The translations under genes and the position numbers were made by a program. A stretch of DNA of 64,000 bases from Rhodanobacter humi (lineage in GTDB: Bacteria; Pseudomonadota; Gammaproteobacteria; Xanthomonadales; Rhodanobacteraceae), in the NCBI RefSeq assembly GCF_041107455.1, contig NZ_JBGBPY010000001.1, positions 2,294,001-2,358,000 of the forward strand, written 5' to 3'. Shown here one piece after another: positions 53,282-62,200 of this stretch (position 1 is the first letter of the stretch; every line of letters begins with the position of its first letter). Under the pieces are notes generated by a model that made no database searches, had not been told where the DNA came from, and saw only the letters and a program-made list of their open reading frames with translations.

Positions 53282-54706
53282 TCATGGCATGCGCAGCAGC
53301 ACGGCCACCAGCACGTAGAGCGCCGCGATGACCATCAGCGAGATCGGCAGCCAGCGCCAGCCGCTGGCCGAGAGGGTGAAACGCGGCAGCGTGTCGTGGC
53401 GCTTGCGCAGAGTGGCGTAGTGGCCCACCACGATCGCGGCCAGCGTGTAGAGCATGATGTTGTAGCTGCGGCTGAGGAAGAACGCGGCCGTGAAGAAGCC
53501 GCACAGCGCGCAGAACAGGGTCAGCGACAGCGCCTGTTCGGCACGGTCCTGGCGCTCTTCCGCCGTCGTGCCCGCGGTGGTCCCCGCACCAGTTGCCGCG
53601 ACGGCCGGCCCGCGCGCGACGGCGACCCGGCGCTGCTCCACGCCGGCGCCGGCGGGCAGCGCCCGCACCAGCGCCAGGCGTGTCTGCGGGCGTGCCGCCA
53701 CCACGTGCGCGGCGGCGACCTGCGCCGCTTGCGCCAGCCCCGCCTGCAGGCGCAGCAGGCGCCACATCATCCAGAAGCCGTAGCCGACGAAGGCCAGCCA
53801 GGTCACGAAGCCCAGGAAGCCGGTCTCGGCCAGCACCAGCACGAAGGAGTTGTGTGCGGTCAGCGTGTTGTAGTCGGTGAAGTTGCCGAAGCCCACGCCG
53901 AACAGCGGGTGCGTCTTGAACATGTCGAAGCCTTCGTACCACGCGTCCACGCGGCCGAAGGCGGACTCTTCGTCCGGGTCGAGGTCGTTCATGCGCGTGG
54001 ACGGCAGCAGCATCAGCCCGACCAGGCCGGCGAAGCTCAGCGAGCCGGCGGTGAGCGGCCCGCGCTTCTGCCACAGCCAGATCGCGCCCATCATCAGCAC
54101 CGCCAGCTGGGTGCCGCGCGACTTGGTCAGGTAGATGCCGGCCAGCAGCAGCACGATGCCGGCGCGCCAGAACCAGCGGCCGAGGAAGCCGGCGCGCGCG
54201 GCCACGCAGAACAGCATCGGCAGCGCCATCACGAACAGCAGGCCGAGGTCGTTGGGATCGTTGAAGATGCCCACGTAGCGGATGCGCCCGTCCTCGCCCA
54301 GGGTCATGCCGGTCCAGCCTACGCCCTGGCTGGCCTGCTCCACGCTGTGCAGGGCCAGCACCATCGCGCACAGCCCGATCACCGCGAAGGTGGTGGCGGT
54401 GCGGCGCGGATCGTCGATGGCGCTCGCCAGCACGAAGAACACGATCAGCGACGGCCCCATCTGTTCGAGCACGTATTCCATGCCGCCGGACCAGCCATTG
54501 ACCACCATCGAGGCCATCGCGATCAGCACGAACAGCGGCAGCAGCAGGAACTGTGGTGCGCCGGGCGTGCGCGCGCCGCGCAGCAGCCAGCCGACGAAAG
54601 CCAGCAGCAGGGTCAGCGACATCACCGGCAGGCCCGCCATGCCGGGCAGGAAGTCCTGCGGGCGGACGATCGCGAAAGCGAGGTAGACGAGGATCAGCAG
54701 GAACAT
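53282..54706 (-). CDS. O-antigen polymerase/ligase-like membrane protein
   Basis: 474 residues from ATG 54706, with GGGGAG eight bases upstream; an ATG at 54778 would add 24 residues without membrane character. About eleven membrane helices, beginning MFLLILVYLAFAIVRPQDFL. Wzy-C motifs are GIFNDPNDLGLLFVMALPML, TKSRGTQLAVLMM, and the periplasmic loop GFGNFTDYNTLTAHNSFVLV followed by LAETGFLGFVTW. It probably polymerises the repeat unit. An extra Ala/Arg-rich stretch of about 80 residues interrupts the last third (QAAQVAAAHVVAARPQTRLA onward). Confidence 0.88.
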   Translation of the reverse strand: MFLLILVYLAFAIVRPQDFLPGMAGLPVMSLTLLLAFVGWLLRGARTPGAPQFLLLPLFVLIAMASMVVNGWSGGMEYVLEQMGPSLIVFFVLASAIDDPRRTATTFAVIGLCAMVLALHSVEQASQGVGWTGMTLGEDGRIRYVGIFNDPNDLGLLFVMALPMLFCVAARAGFLGRWFWRAGIVLLLAGIYLTKSRGTQLAVLMMGAIWLWQKRGPLTAGSLSFAGLVGLMLLPSTRMNDLDPDEESAFGRVDAWYEGFDMFKTHPLFGVGFGNFTDYNTLTAHNSFVLVLAETGFLGFVTWLAFVGYGFWMMWRLLRLQAGLAQAAQVAAAHVVAARPQTRLALVRALPAGAGVEQRRVAVARGPAVAATGAGTTAGTTAEERQDRAEQALSLTLFCALCGFFTAAFFLSRSYNIMLYTLAAIVVGHYATLRKRHDTLPRFTLSASGWRWLPISLMVIAALYVLVAVLLRMP

Positions 54707-54782
54707 GCGCACCACTCCCCGCAGGCGCCCGCAGGCGCACCGTTGCATGCCGCCGAAGGGGTGCATCGAACGGGCCACCGGA

Positions 54783-55919
54783 TCACCACAGGTGCAGCCT
54801 CCGGTTGCGCGCGAACGCCAGCAGCGCCTGCGCGGCGAACAGATTGAGATAGCAGAACGCGGTCAGCAGCCGCACGGGCTGGCGCCCGCCCAGCGTCGGC
54901 AGCAGGCGTCCGGCCACCACCGCGGCGAGTGCGGCGAGCAGCCCCAGCGCGGTCGCCGCGAACAGCGCATGCCGCGTCGCCAGCAGCGTCGCCGAGAGCG
55001 CCAGCGCCAGCAGCAGCCACGGCGCCAGCAGGCGCAGCAGCTTGTGGCTGACGAAGCGGAACCACAGCGGGTTGCGCCACGGCAGCAGCAGCCATGGCGC
55101 CAGCTGCACCAGCTGGTAGTTGCCGGCCAGCGTGCGGATCTTGCGGCGCTGCTCCTCGCGCGGCTGCTGCGAGCTGCCGTCCCAGGCCACCGCAGCCGGC
55201 TCGTACACCACGCGCAGCCCGGCCGCGGCCACCTGCATCGGCACCAGCACGTCGTCCAGCACGGTGCCCGCCGGCAGCGGCCGGAACAGCGCGCGGCGCA
55301 TCGCGTACAGCGCGCCGCTGACGCCGATCACCGAACCGGAGCGGCTTTCGCCGGCGCGGATCAGCGTCTCGTAGCGCCAGTACGCATCGATGCCGCGGGC
55401 GAAACCGGTGTGCGCGTCGAACAGGCGCAGCTGCCCGCCGACCGCGCCCACCTGCGCATCGCCCAGGTTCGCGACCAGCTGGCGCAGCGCGTCCGGCTCC
55501 AGCCGCTGGCGCACGTCGGTCATCAGCAGCACCTCGCCGCGCGCCTCGGCCACCGCGTCGTTGAGGCAGGCGGCCTTGCCGCGCCGCTCGGCAAACTCCA
55601 GCACGCGGATGCGCGCATCGCCGAGCGCGCGGGCGCACGCCGCGGTGTCGTCGCGGCAGCCATCGCAGGCCACCACGATGTCGAGCCGTTCCGCCGGATA
55701 GTCCAGGGCGAGCAGGCCTTCGAGCTTGGCGCGCACGTGCGCGGCGCCGTCGTGCACGGCGAGTACCGCGGTGACGCGCGGCGTCCACGCGCGCCGTTGC
55801 ACCGGGCGCGGCCGCCAGCGCGCCAGCGCGGCGACCCACAGCGGATAGCCGGCGAAGACGTGCACGAGGGCAAGCGCCGATATCGCAAAGACTTCACTGG
55901 CAAAGCCAATCAAGGCCAT
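54783..55919 (-). CDS. Glycosyltransferase family 2, membrane-associated
   Basis: 378 residues from ATG 55919. An N-terminal membrane helix, a GT-A domain ([93 protein letters not shown], then [20 protein letters not shown] resembling QXXRW-type processive enzymes) and three or four C-terminal helices. It overlaps the upstream peptide-synthetase gene by 26 bases, an unusually long overlap, so translation is probably coupled. It may start or extend the polymer. Confidence 0.9.
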   Translation of the reverse strand: MALIGFASEVFAISALALVHVFAGYPLWVAALARWRPRPVQRRAWTPRVTAVLAVHDGAAHVRAKLEGLLALDYPAERLDIVVACDGCRDDTAACARALGDARIRVLEFAERRGKAACLNDAVAEARGEVLLMTDVRQRLEPDALRQLVANLGDAQVGAVGGQLRLFDAHTGFARGIDAYWRYETLIRAGESRSGSVIGVSGALYAMRRALFRPLPAGTVLDDVLVPMQVAAAGLRVVYEPAAVAWDGSSQQPREEQRRKIRTLAGNYQLVQLAPWLLLPWRNPLWFRFVSHKLLRLLAPWLLLALALSATLLATRHALFAATALGLLAALAAVVAGRLLPTLGGRQPVRLLTAFCYLNLFAAQALLAFARNRRLHLW

Positions 55920-58900
55920 CCCCCCACCATGTTTTGTCCATGACGAACCACAGGCCCATCCCGAACCAGCGATGCAAACGCAGCAGCAGCGGCAATCGCG
56001 GCGCGTCTTTCGCCCTCTCGGGCAGTTCGCGGGCCAGCATCGCCAGCGTGCCGGAGGCCACGTCGAGCAGCTGCAGCCGCACCGCGGTCTCCCGCTGCAC
56101 GCGCGCCACGAATTCCACCGCCAGCAGCGAGTGGCCGCCCAGGTCGAAGAAGCTGTCGTTGGCGCCCACCTGTTCCACGCCGATCAGTTCGCGCCAGATC
56201 GTGGCGAGGTAGGCCTGGCGCGGATCGGCCAGTCCACCTGCCTGCGTTCGCACGCCGCGCCGCGCGGCCGCGGACGGTGGCGGCAGGGCCTTGCGGTCGA
56301 TCTTGCCGTTCGGTGTCTTCGGCAGCGCGTCCAGCCGCTCGATGTGCTGCGGCTGCATGTAGGCGGGCAGTTGCCGGTGCAGGCGGGCGCGCAGGCGCTC
56401 GGCCAGTTCGTCGTCTGCCGCCGCAGCCACGTGCAGCACGAGGCGCAGGTCGTTGTCGCCGAAGCTGCGCGCCACCGCCACGCACTCGCGCACGCCCGGC
56501 TCGGCCGCGGCCGCCGCCTCGATGTCGCCCGGCTCGATGCGGTAGCCGCGGATCTTGATCTGGTCGTCCGCGCGGCCATTGAAGTAAAGCTGGCCGTCGC
56601 GCCAGCCGCCGCGGTCGCCGGTGCGGTACATGCGGCCGCCGGCGAAGGGGTCGTCCACGAAACGCTCGGCGGTGAGGTCGGGGCGGTTGAGGTAGCCGTC
56701 GGCCACGCCATCGCCGGCGATCCAGATCTCGCCGACGACGCCCGGCGGCTGCGGCTGGCCGCGCTCGTCCAGCACGTAGATGCGGGTGTTGGCGATCGGC
56801 TGGCCGAGCGGGATCGGTTCCATGCCTGGCCAGATGCGCACCAGCGAGGACCAGATCGTGGTCTCGGTGGGGCCGTACAGGTTCCACAGTTCGCGGCAGC
56901 GCCCGGCCAGCGAGCGCGCCAGCGCCAGCGGCATCGCCTCGCCGCCCACGAACAGGCGCAGTCCGCGCACCACGTCCTCGCGGCCGATGCCTTGCAGCAG
57001 GCGCAGCAGCGAGGGCGTGGTCTGCAGCACCGTGCAGCCGCTGTTCGCCATCAGCTCGCACAGCGCCGGCGGATCGCGGTGCTCGGCCTCGGTGGCGATC
57101 ACCATGCGGCCGCCGACGATCAGCGGCAGGTACAGCTCCAGCCCGGCGATGTCGAACGACAGCGTGGTGACGGCGCACAGCGTGTCGCCGGCGCCGTAGC
57201 CCGGCTGCTCGCGCATGGCCAGCAGGAAGTTGACCAGGTTGCGGTGCAGGATGCGCACGCCCTTGGGCTGGCCGGTGGAGCCGGAGGTGAACAGCACGTA
57301 GGCCAGGTCGTCGCCGTGCACGGGCGGCAGCGGTTGTCCGTCCGCCGGCTCGGCCGCCAGTTCGTCGACCACCAGGCAGCTGCGCCCCTCCGTCAATTCG
57401 GGAGGAGGATGCAGGACGGGCGTGACCAGCAGGTAACGCAGGTCGGCATGCCCGGCCATGTAGCCGAGCCGCTCCTGCGGAAATTCCGGGTCCAGCGGCA
57501 CATAGGCGGCGCCGCTCTTCAGGGTGCCCAGCACGGCGACCAGCATGTCCAGGCTGCGCGGCACATACACGCCGACCAGGTCGCCGCGGCCGATGCCACG
57601 ACGCGCCAGCGCCAATGCAAGGGCGCTGGTGCGCCGTTCGAGCGTGGCGTAATCCAGCGCTTCGCCGGCGCATTCGGCGGCGATGTTTTCCGGCGTGCGC
57701 CGCGCCTGCGCCGCGATCAGCGCCGGCAGCCCCGTGCCGAGGTCGTAGTCGCGCGCGGTGTCGTTCCACGCCTGCAGCACCTGGAAGCGTCCGGCGGCAT
57801 CGAGCATGGGCAACTCGGCGATCGTCGACGCAGCGGGCGCGGTCGTGCCGGCGAGCGTTTCCAGCAAGGTGGCGTAGTGGCCCAGCCAGCGCTGCAGCGT
57901 GGCCACGTCGTAGCGCGCGGCCGCGCCGTGCAGGTCGATGCCGAGCGCATCGCCTTCCAGTGCCGTGCGTGCGTGCAGCTCGCCCAGCAGTGCCGCGCGG
58001 CCGCCGTCGATCACGCGGTGGTGCAGGCCGGCAAAGGCAAACCCGGGCATGCCCGGATCGAACTCGAACGAGACTGTGCCGAGGGCCGCTTCCGCACCGC
58101 CGCGGTGCAGGCCGAGTGCGCGCAGCAGGCCCATCAGGGTGACCTGGCCGTGCGCATGGACCTCATGCAGCGCGGCGGCAGTACGCGCGAGCAGGTCCGC
58201 GACGCTTTGCCCGGGTTCCACGCGCAGGCGCAGCGGCAGGAAGTGCAGCGGCTCACCGTGCATGCCGACCGGCACGCCGAGGGCGAAGTCGTGCTGCCCG
58301 CTCATGCGCATCAGGAAGGCCGCATAGCCGCCGAGCAGCACGTCGCGCAGCGACAGGCCGCAGTCCTGCGCCAACCGTCGCAGGCCGGCGACCGTCGCCG
58401 CCGGCAGCACGTGGCGGGCGCCGACGGCGTCGAATCGCGGCCGCACCGGCGCCGAGCGGTCGGTGGGCAGGTTCAGCGGATCGGGCAGGTGGCCCAGGCG
58501 TGCGCGCCACCAGGCGAGCGCTTCGGCGGGCACCGCGTCGTCGAACGGCGGCAGGGGCACCGGCGCGGATGCCGGTTCCTGTCCCGCGAGCAGCTCGCCA
58601 TAGGTTTGCGCCAGCTCCGCCAGCAGGCGGCCGGTGGCGCGGCGGTCGAGCACCAGTTCGTGGGCGTGCAGCAGCAGGGCATGCCGATCCTCGCCCAGAC
58701 GCAGCAGTTCCAGGCGCAGCAGCGGCGGCACGCACGGGTCGAACGGCGCGCGCAGACGCGCCTGGACGTGCGCGGCCAGGCGCGCTTCCGCGGCGTCGCC
58801 AGCGGACGAGAAATCGTGCCGCGCCCATGGCAGCGGCAGGTCGTCATGCACGTGCAGCGTATGGCCGTCGGCGGACGGCTGGATGCGCAGGCCAGCGTGC

Positions 58901-59103
58901 CGCCGCCACAGCCGGGCGGCGGCCTGTTCCAGCACGGCGGCCTGCAACGGGCCATCCAGCCGCAGCACGGTGAGGTGGGCGAGCGCCAGCGCGGCACCGT
59001 CGCCGTACTGGCCGGCCAGCCATTTCTCCGTGCGGATTTCACCCAGCGGAAAGGCGGAGCCGGTCATCGGTTCCGCGTATCGGCCATCAAGACGGTCATT
59101 CAT
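55894..59103 (-). CDS. Nonribosomal peptide synthetase, single module C-A-PCP, glycine-like code
   Basis: 1069 residues from ATG 59103 (GGGGAC upstream). Residues ~20-430 are a condensation domain whose core motif, normally HHxxxDG, reads HAHELVLDR (146-154), so the second histidine is replaced and the domain may be inactive. Residues ~450-960 are an adenylation domain ([45 protein letters not shown]-like core, [12 protein letters not shown]). Reading the ten specificity positions by hand gives D-I-L-Q-F-G-L-I-W-K, close to glycine codes. A carrier domain ([14 protein letters not shown]) and a hydrophobic tail end the protein. No thioesterase is present. Confidence 0.92.
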   Translation of the reverse strand: MNDRLDGRYAEPMTGSAFPLGEIRTEKWLAGQYGDGAALALAHLTVLRLDGPLQAAVLEQAAARLWRRHAGLRIQPSADGHTLHVHDDLPLPWARHDFSSAGDAAEARLAAHVQARLRAPFDPCVPPLLRLELLRLGEDRHALLLHAHELVLDRRATGRLLAELAQTYGELLAGQEPASAPVPLPPFDDAVPAEALAWWRARLGHLPDPLNLPTDRSAPVRPRFDAVGARHVLPAATVAGLRRLAQDCGLSLRDVLLGGYAAFLMRMSGQHDFALGVPVGMHGEPLHFLPLRLRVEPGQSVADLLARTAAALHEVHAHGQVTLMGLLRALGLHRGGAEAALGTVSFEFDPGMPGFAFAGLHHRVIDGGRAALLGELHARTALEGDALGIDLHGAAARYDVATLQRWLGHYATLLETLAGTTAPAASTIAELPMLDAAGRFQVLQAWNDTARDYDLGTGLPALIAAQARRTPENIAAECAGEALDYATLERRTSALALALARRGIGRGDLVGVYVPRSLDMLVAVLGTLKSGAAYVPLDPEFPQERLGYMAGHADLRYLLVTPVLHPPPELTEGRSCLVVDELAAEPADGQPLPPVHGDDLAYVLFTSGSTGQPKGVRILHRNLVNFLLAMREQPGYGAGDTLCAVTTLSFDIAGLELYLPLIVGGRMVIATEAEHRDPPALCELMANSGCTVLQTTPSLLRLLQGIGREDVVRGLRLFVGGEAMPLALARSLAGRCRELWNLYGPTETTIWSSLVRIWPGMEPIPLGQPIANTRIYVLDERGQPQPPGVVGEIWIAGDGVADGYLNRPDLTAERFVDDPFAGGRMYRTGDRGGWRDGQLYFNGRADDQIKIRGYRIEPGDIEAAAAAEPGVRECVAVARSFGDNDLRLVLHVAAAADDELAERLRARLHRQLPAYMQPQHIERLDALPKTPNGKIDRKALPPPSAAARRGVRTQAGGLADPRQAYLATIWRELIGVEQVGANDSFFDLGGHSLLAVEFVARVQRETAVRLQLLDVASGTLAMLARELPERAKDAPRLPLLLRLHRWFGMGLWFVMDKTWWGDGLDWLCQ

Positions 59104-59226
59104 GCTGTCCCCTGTTTCGAACAATCCCCTGTCCAACATGCATCGGTCGAAACGGTGTCGTCATTATGGCCATGGCACTTCGGTATGGCGATGGGTGGAT
59201 CGATGTTGCCGCACGCGCGTTCCGCA

Positions 59227-62200
59227 TCAGCGCAGGCCCAGCAGTCGCCGCAGGCGATGGCCGAACGGAACGTGCGGCCCGGCCGCGGCGGGTTCGGGCA
59301 ACTGCCCGGCCAGCGCGGCGAGGGTGCTGCTGGCGATATCCAGCAGGTTCAACCGCACGCCGGTCTCGCGCTGCACGCGCGTGGCCAGCTCCACCGCCAG
59401 CAGCGAGTGCCCGCCCACGTCGAAGAAGTTGTCCTGCGACGCCACCTCGCCCACGCCGATCAGCTCGCACCACACCGCGCCCAGGTAGCGGCGGCGCGGA
59501 TCGTCGTCCGCACTGCGCGGTGCGGGCTCGTCCCCGCTCGTCGTCGCGGGCAGCGGCAGTGCCTTGCGGTCGAGCTTGCCGTTCGGCGTCTGCGGGAACG
59601 CTTCCAGTCGCACGATGTGCTGCGGCCGCATGTAGCCGGGCAGCTGTGATTCCAGCATGCCGCGCAGGCGCGGCAGCAGCGTGGCCTCCGCCTCGGTGGC
59701 GGCAACGTAGAGCACCAGGCGCTGGTCGCTGGCGGACAATTCGCACACCACGGCCGCGGCGTCGTTCACCGCGGCGTCCTCGCGGGCGATCGTCTCGATC
59801 TCGCCGGGTTCGATGCGGAAGCCGCGAAGCTTGATCTGGAAGTCGGCGCGGCCAAGGTGTTCGAGGGTGCCGTCGGCGCGCCAGCGGCCGCGGTCGCCGG
59901 TGCGGTAGAGCCGTGCACCGGGTTCGGCGGAGAACGGATCGGCGACGAAGCGCTCGGCGGTGAGCTCCGGCCGGTGCAGGTAGCCGAGCGCCACGCCCGC
60001 GCCGCCGATCCACAGCTCGCCCGGCACGCCCAGCGGACAGGGCTGGCGCCGTTCGTCCAGCACCCACACCGTGGTGTTCGCGATCGGCGTGCCGATGGTG
60101 ATCGGCTGATCCGGCGCCACCTGGGCACAGGTCGACCACACCGTGGTCTCGGTGGGGCCGTACATGTTCCACAGCGCGCCGCAGCGTGCCCGCAGCGCGG
60201 TGGCCAGATCCGGCGCCAGCGCCTCGCCGCCGCACAGCGCGCGGAAGTCCGGGCCGCCTTGCCAGCCGGCCTGCAGCAGCATGCGCCAGCTGGCCGGCGT
60301 GGCCTGCATCAGCGTGATGCGGTGGCCGGCCAGCAGCGTCTTCAGTGCGTCGCCGTCCATCGCCTGCTCGCGCGTGGCCAGCACCACGCAGCCGCCCACG
60401 CCCAGCGGCCCGAGCAGTTCCAGCACCGCGATGTCGAAGGACAGCGTGGTGACGGCGAGCAGGCGGTCGTCGGCGCGTAGGCCGGGACGCTCGGCCATGC
60501 TGGCGAGGAAGTTCGCCACGGCGCGATGCGGGATCGCCACGCCCTTGGGCCGACCGGTGGAGCCGGAGGTATAGATCACGTAGGCGGTAGCCGCGGGATC
60601 GACGGACAGCGCGGGCGGCGTGACGGGCAGCGCGTCCCAGCCGGCGGGCGGTGCATCCAGCGCGATCGGCGGGCGGTCCGGCCGATCGAAGCGTGCGGCC
60701 AGCGACGCCTGGGTGAGCAGCACCGCCAGCTTGGCGTCGGCGACCATGTAGGCCAGCCGCTCGGCGGGGAAGGCGGGATCGAGCGGGACGTAGCCGGCGC
60801 CGGCCTTGAGCGTGCCGAGCAGAGCGGCGAGCATGGCGGGGCCGCGTTCGAGCGCGATGCCGACGAGGTCGCCGGGGTGGACGCCGTGCGCGATCAGGCC
60901 ATGGGCGATGCGGTTGGCCTGCTCGTCCAGCGCGCGGTAGCTCAGTGTCTCGTCGCCGCAGCGCAGTGCGGGGCGCTCCGGTGAAGCAGACGCCTGGCGT
61001 TCGAACGCGCCGTGCATGGTCGGCACGGGAATCGCCGCGTTGGTGGCGTTCCAGGCGTGCAGCCGCGCCAGCTCGTCGGCCGGCAGCAGCGGAAGTTGCG
61101 CGATCGATTGACGCGGATCGGCCAGCGCGCCTTCCAGCAGGGTCTCGTAGCTGCGGCGGAAACGTGCGGCGGTGGACGGGTCGAAGATGTCGGCATTGAA
61201 GCCCATGCCGCCGAGCAGGCGCTGCTCCTGCTCGATGAACCACAGGCCCAGATCCTCGGTGCTGCCGCGCTGGAACACCGGCAGGTGTTCGTGCTGCAGG
61301 CCGCCCCAGGTGGTGGCGCGGCCGCGCACGTCCTGGAAAGAGAACATCGCCTGCGCCAGCGGCGGCCGGCTCTCGTCGCGCGGCAGGCGCAGCGCCTTGA
61401 CCAGGTGCTCGAACGGCACGTCCGGGCACGCGAAGGCGTCGAGCACCATCGTGCGCACCGCACGCAAAGTGTCGAGGAAACTGGCCTGTGGATCGATCGC
61501 CAGGCGCAGCGGCAGCGCGTTGACGAAGAAGCCCATCATCGGTTCCAGCTCAACCGCGTCGCGGCCGCGCACCGGCGTGCTCACCACCAGGTCGCGCTGG
61601 CCGCCGAGCCGGTGCAGCAGTGCGAAGTAGGCCGCGAGCAGCACGATGAACGGCGTGGTGCCGGCCTGCTGCGCCAGCGCGTGCACGGCGATCAGCCGTT
61701 CGGATGGCAGCACGATCCACTCGGTGGCGCCGGCCCCGGACATGCGTGTCGGTCGCACGCGGTCGGCGGGCAGCTCCAGCGGTTCGATGCGGCCCTTGAG
61801 GCGGGACAGCCAGTGGTCGAGCTGGCGCTGCAGTTCCTCGCCCTGCATCCACTGCCGCTGCCACGCGGCGAAGTCGCCGTACTCGACCGCCAGCGGCGGC
61901 AGCGGATCGGGCTGGCCGGTGCGGAAGGCCTCGTAGAGTGCGCTCAGCTCCCGGTACAGCAGGTCGAACGACCAGCCGTCCCAGACGATGTGGTGGGTCA
62001 TGAAGAAGAACACGTGTTCCTGCTCGCCCAGCCGGAACAGCCGGGCGCGGAACAGCGGCGGCGTGGCCAGGTCGAACGGTTCGGCGATCAACGCGTCCAG
62101 CCGGCGCCGCAGCCAGGCATCGCGTTCGTCTGCCGGCATGCCGGAGAGATCCTCGAGCGGCAGCTCCACCTCCAGTTCGGCGTGGATGCGCTGCATCGCG

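Noticed and set aside
55972-59649. Plus-strand open frame of over 1200 codons across the synthetase genes
   Set aside because: Same GC artefact; it crosses an intergenic gap and two genes with clear domains on the minus strand.
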